Of a stretch of DNA of 64,000 nt, positions 10,183 to 21,700 are shown piece by piece (position 1 is the first letter of the stretch; the number at the start of each line of letters is the position of its first letter). A model generated the notes under the pieces. The model was not told where the DNA came from. It saw only the letters and a list, made by a program, of their open reading frames with translations, and ran no database searches. Location of the stretch: positions 13,557,877 to 13,621,876 of the forward strand of contig JAJEKV010000013.1 of the NCBI GenBank assembly GCA_021234155.1, written 5' to 3'. Origin of the DNA: Isoetes taiwanensis (Eukaryota > Streptophyta > Lycopodiopsida > Isoetales > Isoetaceae). Made by a program: the position numbers and the translations under genes.

Positions 10183-10620
10183 GAAACATACAAAAAGGAA
10201 GTTCAAATCATATTGTGCATTAGTAGCTTGTTTGTTACATTAGTAATAAAGATAATTTTTTATTCCGCAAACTATGTGGAAAATTCTTTTAGCAATCCCA
10301 TTATATAAATAGAATGAGAACATAGAATAAGACATATGAGGAATTGATAAAATGCATAGATCATAGTTCTACAGAGACTATGGTGTCTTACATGTAATGG
10401 AAATGAAATGCCATGGCCATCATAAACGAAGATGTGTACATATAGATAGCATCGAAGGGGTTTGCACAAACCATAACATCAACTTGCAGCCTTGCAATCA
10501 TCTCGTTGCCATTGTGCTCAAAGTAAACTTCCATATCTAGCATAATATAGATACACCAAACGACATTAAAAACCGCAAGAAGTGCATGTGGGTTTCAAGC
10601 CTCCTCGATAAGAATTTGGG
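10183..10620. repeat. direct duplication, copy 1, with conserved minus-strand frame
   Basis: The block shares most of its sequence with 11113-11540 at an offset of about 930 bp. On the minus strand both copies keep the same frame, including IMLDMEVYFEHNGNEMIARL here. Conservation of a frame while the DNA has diverged suggests an old exon. I do not recognise the protein. Confidence 0.6.
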
Positions 10621-11112
10621 GGAAGGACTCCAAGCATCGAGAGCTGTTGGATGGCATATTTGCCCTTCATTCCTCGATGTAGACCGTAGATAGCGAACCT
10701 CATGTTTTTATATTTGTACAAGTTTTGGTATACTGTATAACGAGGTTTACAAAATACTATATAGTTTGCGGCAATGTACTAAATCGTGTTGATTTTGTAC
10801 ATGTATTATACGATTTTAGGGGCTCTCGCTGCCCTATGTCACCTCCCATGTGAATATGCACCTAAACCAAAAGGGGTTTTAGGGGAATTTTAATTTAAAG
10901 TGTTGGATGTAATGGTTGGTGTAAATCTAAAAACTTTTTGGCCCCCACGAGGCCTTGGGAACAATGTAGGGATGTTATGTACATCTCTATACGGGTCTTT
11001 GGAAAGATATAGTAGACAGACATGTGTTTTGATGGAAAGATGTAGTCGATAAACATGTGTTTTGAATTGAACATTAACCATAATGCACATACAAGCATAT
11101 TCCTAAACATTG
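10621..11112. other. spacer between the two direct copies
   Basis: AT-rich sequence with no convincing ORF, RNA gene or repeat. A short stretch near 10910-11090 has two similar phrases (GACATGTGTTTTGA type) about 40 bases apart. Confidence 0.5.
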
Positions 11113-11540
11113 GAAACATACAAAAAGGAAGCTCAAGTCATATTGTACATTAGTAGCTTGCTTGTTACAGTAGTAATAAAGGGAATTTTTTATTCCACAA
11201 ACTACGAGGAAAATTCTTTTAGCAATCCCATTATATAAATAGAATGAGAACATAGAAGAAGACATATGATGAAATGCATAGACTATGGTTCCACAGAGAC
11301 TATGGTGTCTTACATGAAAATGAAATGAAATGCCATCATAAACGAAGATGTATACGTATAGCTAGCATCGAAGGAGTTTGCACAAACCATAACATCAACT
11401 TGCAGCCTTGCAATCATCTTGTTGCCATTCTGCTCAAAGTAAGCTTCCATATCTAGCATAATAAGGATACACCAAATGACACTAACAACTGCAAGAAGTG
11501 CACAGGGTTGCTGAAGCCTCTGATAAGAATAAGGATAAGA
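11113..11540. repeat. direct duplication, copy 2, with conserved minus-strand frame
   Basis: Second copy of the 10183-10620 block. On the minus strand it reads IMLDMEAYFEQNGNKMIARL and LQVDVMVCANSFDASYTYTS, aligned residue by residue with copy 1. An upstream hydrophobic stretch (LLAVVSVIWCILIML) could be a membrane segment. No family recognised. Confidence 0.6.
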
Positions 11541-12633
11541 AGGTAATAGCACACAATCACACTATCATCATCATGCAAAAAGCCAAGGAGATTATTCACA
11601 ATGCAAATGGGAAATAGAGAAATAGTGTATACATAATAAATGAATCGCTGGAAGCATGACTTGGTGGTGTTGCATGTACTATCTCTGCATTTAAAGAGTC
11701 TAGATCTGAATATATATCGATATCCCGTGTCATCATTACAGGATACTAGTTATAGAAGAAACCCTTCAAATGAAGATAAAGAAGTGCAGATGCTTAAGGT
11801 CTAGGCAAAAGCAACGGAGGAGGATGTAGATCGGATGTACACTTCGGACTAGATACTTCCTGCACAACCAAAAAAAGCAATATATGCTAATATAATATAA
11901 TCGCTTGCATTCGTCAAGTATCACAAGGGCCTGTTTTATGTTGCAAGATGATTTGTTTGCCACAAGGAGATGGCTTCCAATTCACATCTAACTATTTGTA
12001 TTACCTTACCAAAATTTGTTGCCATGCTATGGTGAAATGGAAAGTATTCTTCTTCTATTTGCAAACTGGTTTCATTGCTTATATGCAAGCATATTAAACA
12101 CAGAAAAAGCAACATATATGGCTTTACCTCATTGAGCATCTTGAAACAGACTATTCCTAATATGAAAGAACCGAGTCTGGTTAGAATTTCACACTATCAA
12201 CATTATATCTCAACCTGCGGCCTTGATAGATTCTAAAGGATGATGTATAAGCTCGAGCAACAGTGGATTTTAAAGGCTATTTTTATCTCGGGCAACCAGT
12301 GGTATTGCATTTTGCCACGCTCTTGTTATTCAACTTCAGGTAATAATGGAAGAAATTTCTCCTAAAAAATGGCAATCAGGGAATGAGCAAACATGTAAAT
12401 TCTGACACAATACGGTAGAAATATTAAATGCTACTCACTCCTCATGGTTATTTCTTCAGTTGCAAATTGCTAGACCTGAGGCATTCTGGTCCAAATCTGC
12501 TCATCAGATCATGACGATAGAGTATGAAACCCATCTATACTAGCATCATCAATTTCGGAATGAAGCTACTTAATACCTCTAGGAAAAGAATAACTCACCT
12601 TTACTGCATGATGTTGAGCAGACATACAATAAT
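11541..12633. other. AT-rich stretch without recognised features
   Basis: Only short frames on both strands, with no domain motifs, splice-supported exons or repeats. It may be intronic or intergenic. Confidence 0.5.
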
Positions 12634-12853
12634 GGGCCGTTCACATGAAGGAGTTTTCTTTCAGTGCTGAAACAGCGCTGGGCCATTCATCAGCAGCTTA
12701 AAAATTTCCATTCAGCATCGCGCCGCTCACGGCGCGCGAGCTGAGTCAAAATTTTCTGTCTGGCTGAGAAGTGCTTAACCAGCCGGGTGACTTCAGCAGA
12801 CGATACAAGAAAATTTTGCACACAAAAAGACTCAGCAGCATGTGAACGGCTGC
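12634..12853. mobile_element. MITE-like sequence with 12-bp inverted ends
   Basis: GCCGTTCACATG near 12636-12647 is matched in inverse orientation by CATGTGAACGGC at 12839-12850, giving a unit of about 220 bp. The interior is richer in G+C than the surroundings and has no ORF. No target duplication is evident, so the class is unknown. Confidence 0.45.
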
Positions 12854-12944
12854 AGGGTTCAAGAGTTCAGCGCGGGGCAGCAGGGCTTCAGCCCCCGCAG
12901 AAAAACTTGGCCATGTGATCGCTACATAATAGCACATATTCGAC

Positions 12945-13175
12945 CTTCTCTTTATACTTAATTTTAGGCTTGAACTTAGAAAACTCCTAAAATTAATGAA
13001 GAATCGGGTTGAATAGGGCAAGAGATGAGCCCATTTTCATGCAATTTGGATATTGGACCTATTTTTTGTGCTTCATTCTCGGGTCAAACTTAGAATTTTT
13101 CTTATTTGAATGAGGAACCAGGTCGAATAGGGCAAGAGATGAGTCCATTTTCATGCAATCAGTGCATCTGAAAAA
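12945..13175. repeat. two-copy tandem repeat, period about 113 bp
   Basis: The phrase GAATAGGGCAAGAGATGAG with its surrounding sequence occurs near 13011 and 13124. The copies are imperfect. No gene is apparent. Confidence 0.65.
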
Positions 13176-13850
13176 CTGTCCAAAATCATCAAATATCTTA
13201 TAGCTTGGTCGAAAATCCCATCTTTCTTTCTCCTTTCTAAGCAGAAGGACCTGCTCCGACATAGTTGGCTTTCACTCTTTGGCATCGAATAACCGTAAAA
13301 CATCATTCCCAAATATGCCATTTTTTCAAACACAGGTCCAACATCGACCATCTATGGAGATATCTTGGCCAACTGCACCAAGGAGATTTAAAGCATGCAT
13401 ATAACAGCATAAAACTTTGCATCATCGAGTAGGCATGTGCTGCAAAGCCGCAAATCCGTTGGGAAAAGGCTTTCGACCCTTTTCCTTTTGCTTCATGTTT
13501 TTGAAAAATTATTGGAAAAAGCTTCGGTTTGTGTCTTTGCTTTGTCCTAAATCGTGGAGATTAAGTTGGCGCTCTTTTTCTGATAAGCAAACAAAAATAA
13601 ATACATGCAAATTAAAAAAAAAGGGGGCTCTCTGTCACACATTTTTTCCTCTTTAAGATGAATGGCTAAGAAAGGGTGCACTCTAGAAATAGTTTTTAGT
13701 ACATGCAAACAAATACGAAGACTAAATTATAGAAAACTATATTAAAAAACCTACAAAATTCAAAAAGAAGCCCCTTGTTATTATACTAGATATTTTGCTA
13801 TATATAATACACAATCACATGGAGCAACTCCTAGCATAAGGTATCATGAC
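13176..13850. other. AT-rich stretch without recognised features
   Basis: No domain-bearing frame, RNA gene or clear repeat seen on either strand. Confidence 0.45.
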
Positions 13851-13889
13851 TTGGAGTAAATTAACTACATGATGTGATACATGTATGCA

Positions 13890-14475
13890 CTCGTGATGTG
13901 ATGATGAATAAAGACTGACATACTTCAAACAAAAGAAAAATGTACGTGCATTGCTAATTTAACTACTTATGGGTCATTGCCTTCTACTAGATGTACGTGT
14001 TCTTGAGAACATTTATATAGAAGTATTAGAAATTGGTGCTTGATGATGCCAGACATTATTATGCATGTTTCATCCATATTACAAACATGTTAGAGTAGGC
14101 AATTATATATTTGATTGTATTGCAAAGCTTGCTGAGTACTGCAAAACAATAAATATGGAGCTTTTTCCGTAGGAATTTTAAATTACTTTTATACCGTTGT
14201 CTGTAGTCATGATATGATAATGAATAAAGACTAGCGTACTTCAAAAAAGAGAAATTCTATAGAATAGAATTGTTTTTATCGTCCACGGAGACACTAGAGG
14301 TACTAGAAATTGGTGCCCGGTGATGTCGGGCATTATTAATGTGTGTTTCGCTCATATTACAAACACCTCAGAGTAGGCAACTATCTATTTGATTGTATTA
14401 CAAAGCTTGTTGAATATTGCGAAACAATAAACATGGATCTTTGTGTATGGAAATTTTGAATCACTTTTTATATAG
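13890..14475. repeat. two-copy direct repeat, offset about 277 bp
   Basis: The phrases GAATAAAGACT, AAATTGGTGC, ATTACAAACA, GAGTAGGCAA, TTTGATTGTATT and CAAAGCTTG recur in the same order about 277 bp apart, for example ATTGGTGC at 14032 and 14309. Non-coding. Confidence 0.7.
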
Positions 14476-14752
14476 GCACTTGTTTAGATGAACTTACAGA
14501 AGAGCAAATACCTGCGTAACAAATAGATGTTAGTCCAAGTGATGTATTCAAGGGTCCTCGCATGCTATGGGTGGCATAAATGATGCCATTTTTAGCCCTA
14601 AATAATAGCGCTAATTAAGGGGGTTTAACTGAATTTTTAAATTTTATTTTAGCACTAAATCCCGCCCATGGGATCCTAAACCGTCGAACCTTTCCCCCTT
14701 TCCTTCTTTCTTGGAGTTTCTTGGATCGGATTCAGAAACATAGCTGCTCCCC
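14476..14752. other. AT-rich spacer
   Basis: No gene seen. A short inverted theme of TTTTAGCCCTAAAT and ATTTTAGCACTAAAT lies at 14590-14665. It could be an element end, but no partner was found near 18.3 kb. Confidence 0.4.
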
Positions 14753-15060
14753 ATCGAGATCCCCGTACTCTGCTTGGTTAACTGGCCGGATCAAATTGCT
14801 GCGACTGTACTGCTCCTACAGCAGTAATTATCGAAATCCATTATTTGTACCATTCTAAACAATTGCCAGTCATTAGATTCAACAAAATCCCCAATCGAGA
14901 TCCCATTTCCCTGCTTGGTTAACTGGCCAGAGTAAATTACTGTGACTGTGCTGCTTCCACAGCAGTAATTATCGAATTCGGTTATTTGTACCATTCTAAA
15001 TAATCGATTGCCAGACAATCGAGATCCCATTACCCTGCTTGGTAAAGAGCTCGGATCAAA
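14753..15060. repeat. three-copy tandem repeat, period 125-140 bp
   Basis: ATCGAGATCCC followed by CTGCTTGGT and a CACAGCAGTAATTATCGAA-type phrase recurs from 14753, 14893 and 15018; the last copy is partial. It lies about 0.8 kb upstream of the coiled-coil/RING/HAD pseudogene and may belong to its 5' region. Confidence 0.7.
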
Positions 15061-15329
15061 TTGCTCATCTGAACAATTTCCCAGACTCAAGAAAAGTAGT
15101 TTTAGTGGTAAGCATCTAATCTTTGTTGACAAATCTTTGGGAATGGTAAATAATGTGGAAATGATTTCATTCTATTATATTTCATGCTTCTATATTGAAG
15201 ACAAAGGTTAATGTAGCAGGTGTGGAGGATTGCATTCCAGGTGTGGAGAATTTTTTGGGCTTGGTATCTGCGGAAAGTACAGCTTAGTAATGTTTGGTCG
15301 TGCAAGTTCAGTAGTTGATGCTAACGAGT

Positions 15330-15545
15330 TTACCATTTGGTACTATGTTTGTAGACAATCAGTTAGCAAATTATGCTAACAGGTTATATTGGTACTATGT
15401 TTCGCAGGCAGTACTTGCTAGTTAGTATGTGCTGTGTACCCGAGTTACTTAGTGATTTCGTGCTATGTTTGCAGGCAACATTTGCTAAGTAGCAGGTTAC
15501 ATTAAGAACGCGAATTTTGTGCTACACTTGCAGGCTCAAATTGTT
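15330..15545. repeat. degenerate tandem repeat, period about 70 bp
   Basis: TACTATGTTTGTAGACA, TACTATGTTTCGCAGGCA, TGCTATGTTTGCAGGCA and TGCTACACTTGCAGGC occur one after another. Each looks like a repeated splice-acceptor region. No coding potential. Confidence 0.6.
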
Positions 15546-15830
15546 ATTAGCGGTTGCTGAGAAGATGAAGTTCAGTGCTAAGTTAGAAAGAGTTAGCTGC
15601 TATTTAGCATGACATGATAAGCATTTGCTATTTTGCAGACAGTAGGCCCAAGGTAATTGGTGTTCATGAAAATTAGTAATTATTTGAAAAAAGTAGCAGT
15701 TCATTGCTAAGCTCTTAGAGTTAGTACTATTCAGGATACTTAGTGCTATGATTTGGATTGGTTTAGTTTTTTGCAGACACAATGAAGAACTTCCAGTGAT
15801 ATATAATTTCAAAGCTGGTGCGGGGATAGA

Positions 15831-18244
15831 ATGGCAACAAAGAAAACTCAACCTAAAGTGACCATAGACGAAGAGGAAGCAAGGAGGATGTTTGACACAT
15901 CTGTGTTGCCTTCTGAGGGCATGACCTCTTCAGATGTAAGAAAGGTAGATGTGGCTGAAGATGAGATAAGCAAAATATTTGGCTATGTAAAACTGGTGGG
16001 TACCAAGCCCTAGTCGAATGAATCCACTATTTGTGGAGCAGTTTATGAACATCTACAGAAGATGTTACCAAAGAACTGATGTTTGTGTTGGAGAGATTGG
16101 GAAGTTTTTTGCACGGGCATTCACTTTGCATGTGAGAGGACAAAAGATTAACTGGCAGTCATTTGTGGTTAAAACGAAGAAAAGTGTTACAGCTAAGGTT
16201 GAGAAAGAAGATGAGTATGAGTCCTTATTTCCTCATACAAACGTTGTTGGTTGTGTAGTGGACTATTCTGTCATCAACTCCTTGATCGCTGAGTTAGATA
16301 AGCAGAAGGATGACTTGAATGTTAGAGTTAAAAGTGCAGCCAGTGAAATGAAGGAAAAAAGGAAGTTGTGGAAGAAGTGCAGTTACGAGGTGGATGCTGC
16401 AAAACAGCAAATTGAAGCAGCAAAGGCCAGGTGTGTACTTTAGTGTCATTACATCTTGTCATCAATGCTGGCTTCCAAGGAAAAGGAACTTTTGGAGGCG
16501 ACAACAGCATACAAGAGTATGGAGGAAATTCACAAAGGGGTAATTGCTAATGACCTTTGCAATTACATAATGCTCAATAATTTTTCTTTCTACTTCATCA
16601 TTCTTTTTATTTTTAAACAGGCAGAAGACGAAGAACATAGACTCCAACCAAGGCTGGAGAAGTTGAAAGAAATAGCTTCATCTCTAAATAAGATGTCTGG
16701 ACTGCAACTCAACCTTCCATTTTTGGAACATCCAAAATTCTCTACCGTAGCATTTGCAAAATTACAAAGTTGTTCTTTCTGTACATATGCCTATGACCCA
16801 CTTTGTGTCTCAGCCATTGTTGCACATTGCATGCACAATTTTCATCCAATTTGCGCTTACATATGTTTCTCAAAGAGATCAACTTGTCCCTCTTGTGGGA
16901 GCCAGATGCCTCATAATTGGTTCAGGTCCATTGGACTTCCATGTAGATCTGCACTGGAATCTGCTCCCAATTATAGTGCAGTGCAGTCCATTGAATGCAC
17001 TCAAGATCCATCATTAAGCACACCTGCTGACTTGGAGGAGCCTGATATAATTATGCAATCCATTGAATATTGCACTTTATTATCTTCCACAAGCCCAAAC
17101 TTGAAGAGAGACAATGCTGAACAAAGTAGTAGTTGTAAAAGACTGAAAAGTAAGTTATTCTTGTGAAGTATAACTACTTTGGATTTTTCTTCTATAAATC
17201 TATAAGTACTTATTTAGTTTGATAATTTGAATGATGCAGGCTCAAGTTTGGATATTTCAAACTCTATAGTTGACATTTCTAACAGAATTGAAGACAATAC
17301 TATGCAAGTAATAGATGAAGGTAGATGAAGAATGTGAAGCAGTGTTGAAAAATATAGATGATTATGTTTCCAATTTGGACAAACGTGCTGATATTGTGGA
17401 GAAGACAATCACAGAGGAAGAAACTGATTTGGCATCAGTTGGAGAATCTCCTTCTAAGAATAATTCCAAGCAGGTTTCCTCCAGCAAACGAGCTCCATCC
17501 AAATCAATAACTAAGAAACTAAGGTGATTCTAGTGTGTTTCTTTCTGCCTGTGGTACTGATGTAATTTCTCTAATAGCAGTGCTAGTGTTGTTGGCAAGA
17601 AGCTTTTGGTTATTGAGCCAGAGAATTTCATGTACAAGGTTTTCAAAAAGGCTAAAGCAGTACCTGATGTGGTGGAAGGTGTCTAACTTCTTCCATCAAG
17701 AAAAGAGGTTCTTGCTGTCAGGCCAGGGGCATTGCAGTTCATGCATTTCGTCACCGAACATTTTGCTGTTGGTATATGGTCTTCCAATCACTCAGTGATT
17801 AGTTGCCTGAGGTCTTTCATTCCTCAGTCCTTGGTGGATAAGTTTCTTTTCAAATGGATGGTGCATCCTTTGAAAATGAAAGGAGGAACTTCTTGCTACA
17901 TCAAAAAACTCACAAAAATTTATGAGAAATGTCCAAAATTTAGCATGAGGACAACTTTGCTGATTGATCCTTACATGTACGTGAATTTTAAGAATAATAC
18001 AGATTCCTGCATCACACCAAGGTCCTTCGTGCCTGACATAAATGACGGTGATTACCTGTTGAAGACTAGGGTACCTTACTTGGAGAAGCTAATAACAGAA
18101 GTGAACGTAATTGCTTATGTACACACACTCACCCCGAGTTTTGGTCCACTGTTGAAAAGTATAGTTTTCTTAGGTCCACATGTTCTTTATTCAGAGATTT
18201 CAAAAAAACCTACATGTAGATCTATGGAGATATGGTTTTACTAA
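15831..18244 (+). pseudogene. coiled-coil, RING-like and FCP1-type HAD protein, decayed
   Basis: The start at 15831 gives MATKKTQPKVTIDEEEARRM. After a TAG and frame change at about 16011 come FFARAFTLHV and KINWQSFV, then a coiled coil. A zinc motif CSFCTYAYDPL, CMHNFHPIC and CPSCGSQMP lies at about 16770-16920. Introns are supported at 16540-16620, about 17149-17239 and about 17523-17579. The C-terminal part resembles NLI-interacting-factor/FCP1 phosphatases: KKLLVIEP, VRPGALQFMHFVTEHFAVG, IWSSNHSVI, TLLIDPYMYVNF and YLEKLI. The expected DXDX(T/V) motif reads EPEN and the later DD pair reads DP, so catalysis is unlikely. A 10-bp tandem duplication near 17320 and a TAA near 17693 break the frame. 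The first two thirds match the second gene of the transposon at 7771-9410. Confidence 0.65.
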
Positions 18245-18259
18245 CTAACGGTATTGTTT

Positions 18260-18650
18260 TTTAAGTGGAAAAGGAACGTCCACTGTTGTTTTTTTAAGGA
18301 GCTGTGGTTTTTGTTTTTTTAGGACTTGTGGTTTTTTAAGGAGGTATGTTTTTTGTTAAAAGAACTGTGGTTTTTTCTTTTGAGGTAGTGGTGTTTTTAA
18401 GGAGGTGTAGTTTTTGGAGGTGTGATTTATGAGTGAGTGTAGTTCTTTTTTTAAGGAGCTGTGGTCTTTGTTTTTTAGGATGTGTTGTTTTTTAAGGATG
18501 TATGTTTTTTGTTAAAGGAACTGTGGTTTTTTCTTTTGAGATGGTGATGTTTCTAAGGAGGTGTAGTATTTGGAGGTGCGATTTATAAGTAAGTGTAGTT
18601 TTTAAAGAGGTTTTTTTCTAAAGGATGTATGGTTCTCTAAAGGGGTGTGG
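18260..18650. repeat. T/G-rich tandem repeat, period about 156 bp
   Basis: Two long units share GTATGTTTTTTGTTAAA, GAACTGTGGTTTTTTCTTTTGAG and AAGGAGGTGTAGT at an offset of 156 bp. Each unit is itself made of smaller AAGGAGGTGT-like pieces. It starts directly after the HAD-like frame. Non-coding. Confidence 0.72.
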
Positions 18651-18902
18651 TATTTTAAGGTTCTTTATAGCCAATTTTGTAAGCATCATTATACAATCAT
18701 TGCACTGCTCTCATCCATATGACACCCCATAAAGTATTCATGTTGTCATTACATGCCATGTGTAAAAATGCAATATCTCATCTATTGTCCCTCTACCCCT
18801 CATGCTTATAGAAAACTAGAATGCAAAGGCATTATGAAGATCCCAAAATTGAATTGAACTGAATTTAACTTTAACATCCATGGGGACCAACAAGTCTATC
18901 AG
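18651..18902. other. spacer
   Basis: Nothing recognised between the T/G-rich repeat and the AG microsatellite. Confidence 0.5.
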
Positions 18903-19407
<505 letters not shown>

Positions 19408-21480
19408 TCCACTTGGCTCAAACATGCCACCTAGGCTCAAACATGCCAAGGTGGCTCAAACATGCCACCAAGGTGGCTCAAACATATACAAGGTGGCTCA
19501 AACATGCCACCAAGATGGCTCCAACATGCCAAGGTGGCTCCAACATGCCACACGGGCTCTAACATGCCATGCAGGCTCCAATATGCCAAGGCGGCGAAAA
19601 CATGCCACGTGGGCTCCACCATGCCACCTAGGCTCCAACATGCAAAGGTGGCTCACAACATGCCACCTAGGCTTAAATATGCCAAGTTGGCTCAAACATG
19701 CCACCTAGGCTCCAACATGCCACCGTGGCTCTAACATGCCAAGGTGGCTCAAACCACGTGGGCTCCAACATGCCACCTAGGCTCCAACATGCCAAGGTGG
19801 CTCAAACATGCCACTTAGACTCCAACATGACAAGGTGGCGCAAGCATGCCACATGGGCTTCAGCATGCCACCTAGGCTCCAACATGCCAAGGTGGCTCAA
19901 ACATGCCACGTGGTCTCCAACATGCCACCTAGGCTCCAACATGCCACCTAGGCTCCAACATGCCATCTAGGCTCCAACATGCCAAGGTGTCTCAAACATG
20001 CCACGTGGGCTCCAGCATGCCAAGGTGGCTCTAACATGCCACCTAGGCTCAAACATGCCAAGGTGGCTCCAACATGCCACCTAGGCTCCAACATGACAAA
20101 ATGGCTCAAACATGCCACCTAGGCTCCAACATGCTCAAACATGCCACGCGGGCTCCAAGCCACCTAGGCTCCAACATGCCAAGGTGGCTGAAACATGCCA
20201 CGCGGGCTCCAACATGCCACCTAGGTTCCAATGTGCCGCCTAGGCTCAAACATGCCAAGGTGGCTCAAACATGCCACGTGCACTCCAACATGCCACGTGG
20301 CCTCCAATATGCCAAGGTGGCTCTAACATGCCACCTAGGCTCAAACATGCCAAGTGGCTCCAACATGCCACCTAGGCTCAAACATGACAAATGGCTCCAA
20401 CCTAGGCTCTAACGTGCTCAAACATGCCACGTGGGCTCCAACATGCCACCTATGCTGCAACTTGCCAAGGTGGCTCAAACATGCCACCTAGGCTCCAACA
20501 TGCCACCTAGGCTCAAACATGCTCAAACATGCCAAGGTGGTTCAAACATGTCACGTGGGCTCCAACATGCCACCTAGCCTCCAACATGCCAAGGTGGCTC
20601 AAACATGCCACATGGGCTCCCAACGTGCCACCTAGGCTCCAACATGCCAAGGTGGCTCAAACATGCCAAGGTGGCTCAAACATGCCACCTAGGCACAAAC
20701 ATGCCAAGGTGGCTCCGACATGTCATGTGGGCTCCAATATGCCACCTAGGCTCCAACATGCCAAGGTGGCTCAAACATGCCACATCGATTCCAACATGCC
20801 ACGTGGGCTCCAACATGCCAAGGTGGCTCCAACATGCCACGTGGGCTCCAACATGCCAAGGTGGCTCAAACATGCCATCTAGGCTCTAACATGTCACCTA
20901 GGCTCTAACATGCCACCTAGGCTCCAACATGCCAAGGTGGCTCAAACATGCCACTTGGGCTCCAAACATGCCACTCGGCTCAAACATGCCAAGGTGGCTC
21001 AAACATGCCACGAAGGTTCCAACATGCCACCTAGGCTCCAACATGCCAAGGTGGCTCAAACATACCACCTAGGCCCTAACATGCCAAGGTGGCTCAAACA
21101 TGACATATGGGCTCCAACATGCCAAGGTGGCTCAAACATGCCACTCGACTCAAACATGCCAAGGTGGCCCAAATATGCCACGTGGGCTCCAACATGCCAC
21201 CTAGGCTCCAACATGCCAATTGACTCCGACATGTCACCTAGGCCCCAACATGCCAAGGTGGCTCCGACATGTCACGTGGGCTCCAATATGCCACCTAGGC
21301 TCCTACATGCCAAGGTGGCTCAAACATGCCATGTCGATTCCAACATGCCACGTGGGCTCCAACATCCCAAGATGTCTCCAACATGTCACACGGGCTCCAA
21401 CATGCCACCTAGGCTCCAACATGCCAAGGTGGCTCAAGCATGCCACTTAGGCACTCCAAGTGGTGACATGGCATGCCAAG
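19408..21480 (+). repeat. 19-bp minisatellite array, plus orientation
   Basis: Roughly 100 units of a 19-bp repeat with two main forms, GGCTCAAACATGCCAAGGT and GGCTCCAACATGCCACCTA, often alternating. Because 3 x 19 is 57, stop-free units give frames open on both strands (MPPRLQHAKVAQ type), and these are not genes. The array is the outer part of the left fold-back arm and recurs in inverse orientation at 29172-29625 and 30165-30786. Confidence 0.95.
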
Positions 21481-21700
21481 TAAGGAAGGCCAAGTTTTGA
21501 CTAGGCCAAAAATGAAAAGATGTCCATCTTTGGTCTTTTCATTGGGTGATGTTGGCAAAATTTGGGTGACATGGCTAGATGGTGGTGACATGGCTAGATG
21601 GTGGTGACGTAGACATGATGACTAGGACCTTATGCAAGAAATATGATAACCTTTGGAATTTTTGGTAGAGGACTTTGGCAAGGGATAGAATAGACGGAGG
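21481..21700 (+). repeat. flank of the minisatellite, left arm of the fold-back complex
   Basis: Contains GCCAAGTTTTGACTAGGCC, a GGTGACATGGCTAGATGGT doublet and ATAACCTTTGGAATTTTTGG. The last phrase and its surroundings recur inverted at 29113-29172, and most of the block recurs inverted at 29930-30140. The final eight bases, GACGGAGG, are the left target duplication of the hAT element. Confidence 0.85.

Noticed and set aside
14577-18700. Whether the coiled-coil/RING/HAD pseudogene is bounded by inverted repeats of its own transposon
   Set aside because: No convincing inverted pair or target duplication was found on the two sides, so no element is annotated there.
19408-21480. Regular short repeats that could suggest a CRISPR array
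   Set aside because: The units are directly contiguous without unique spacers, and this is plant nuclear DNA.
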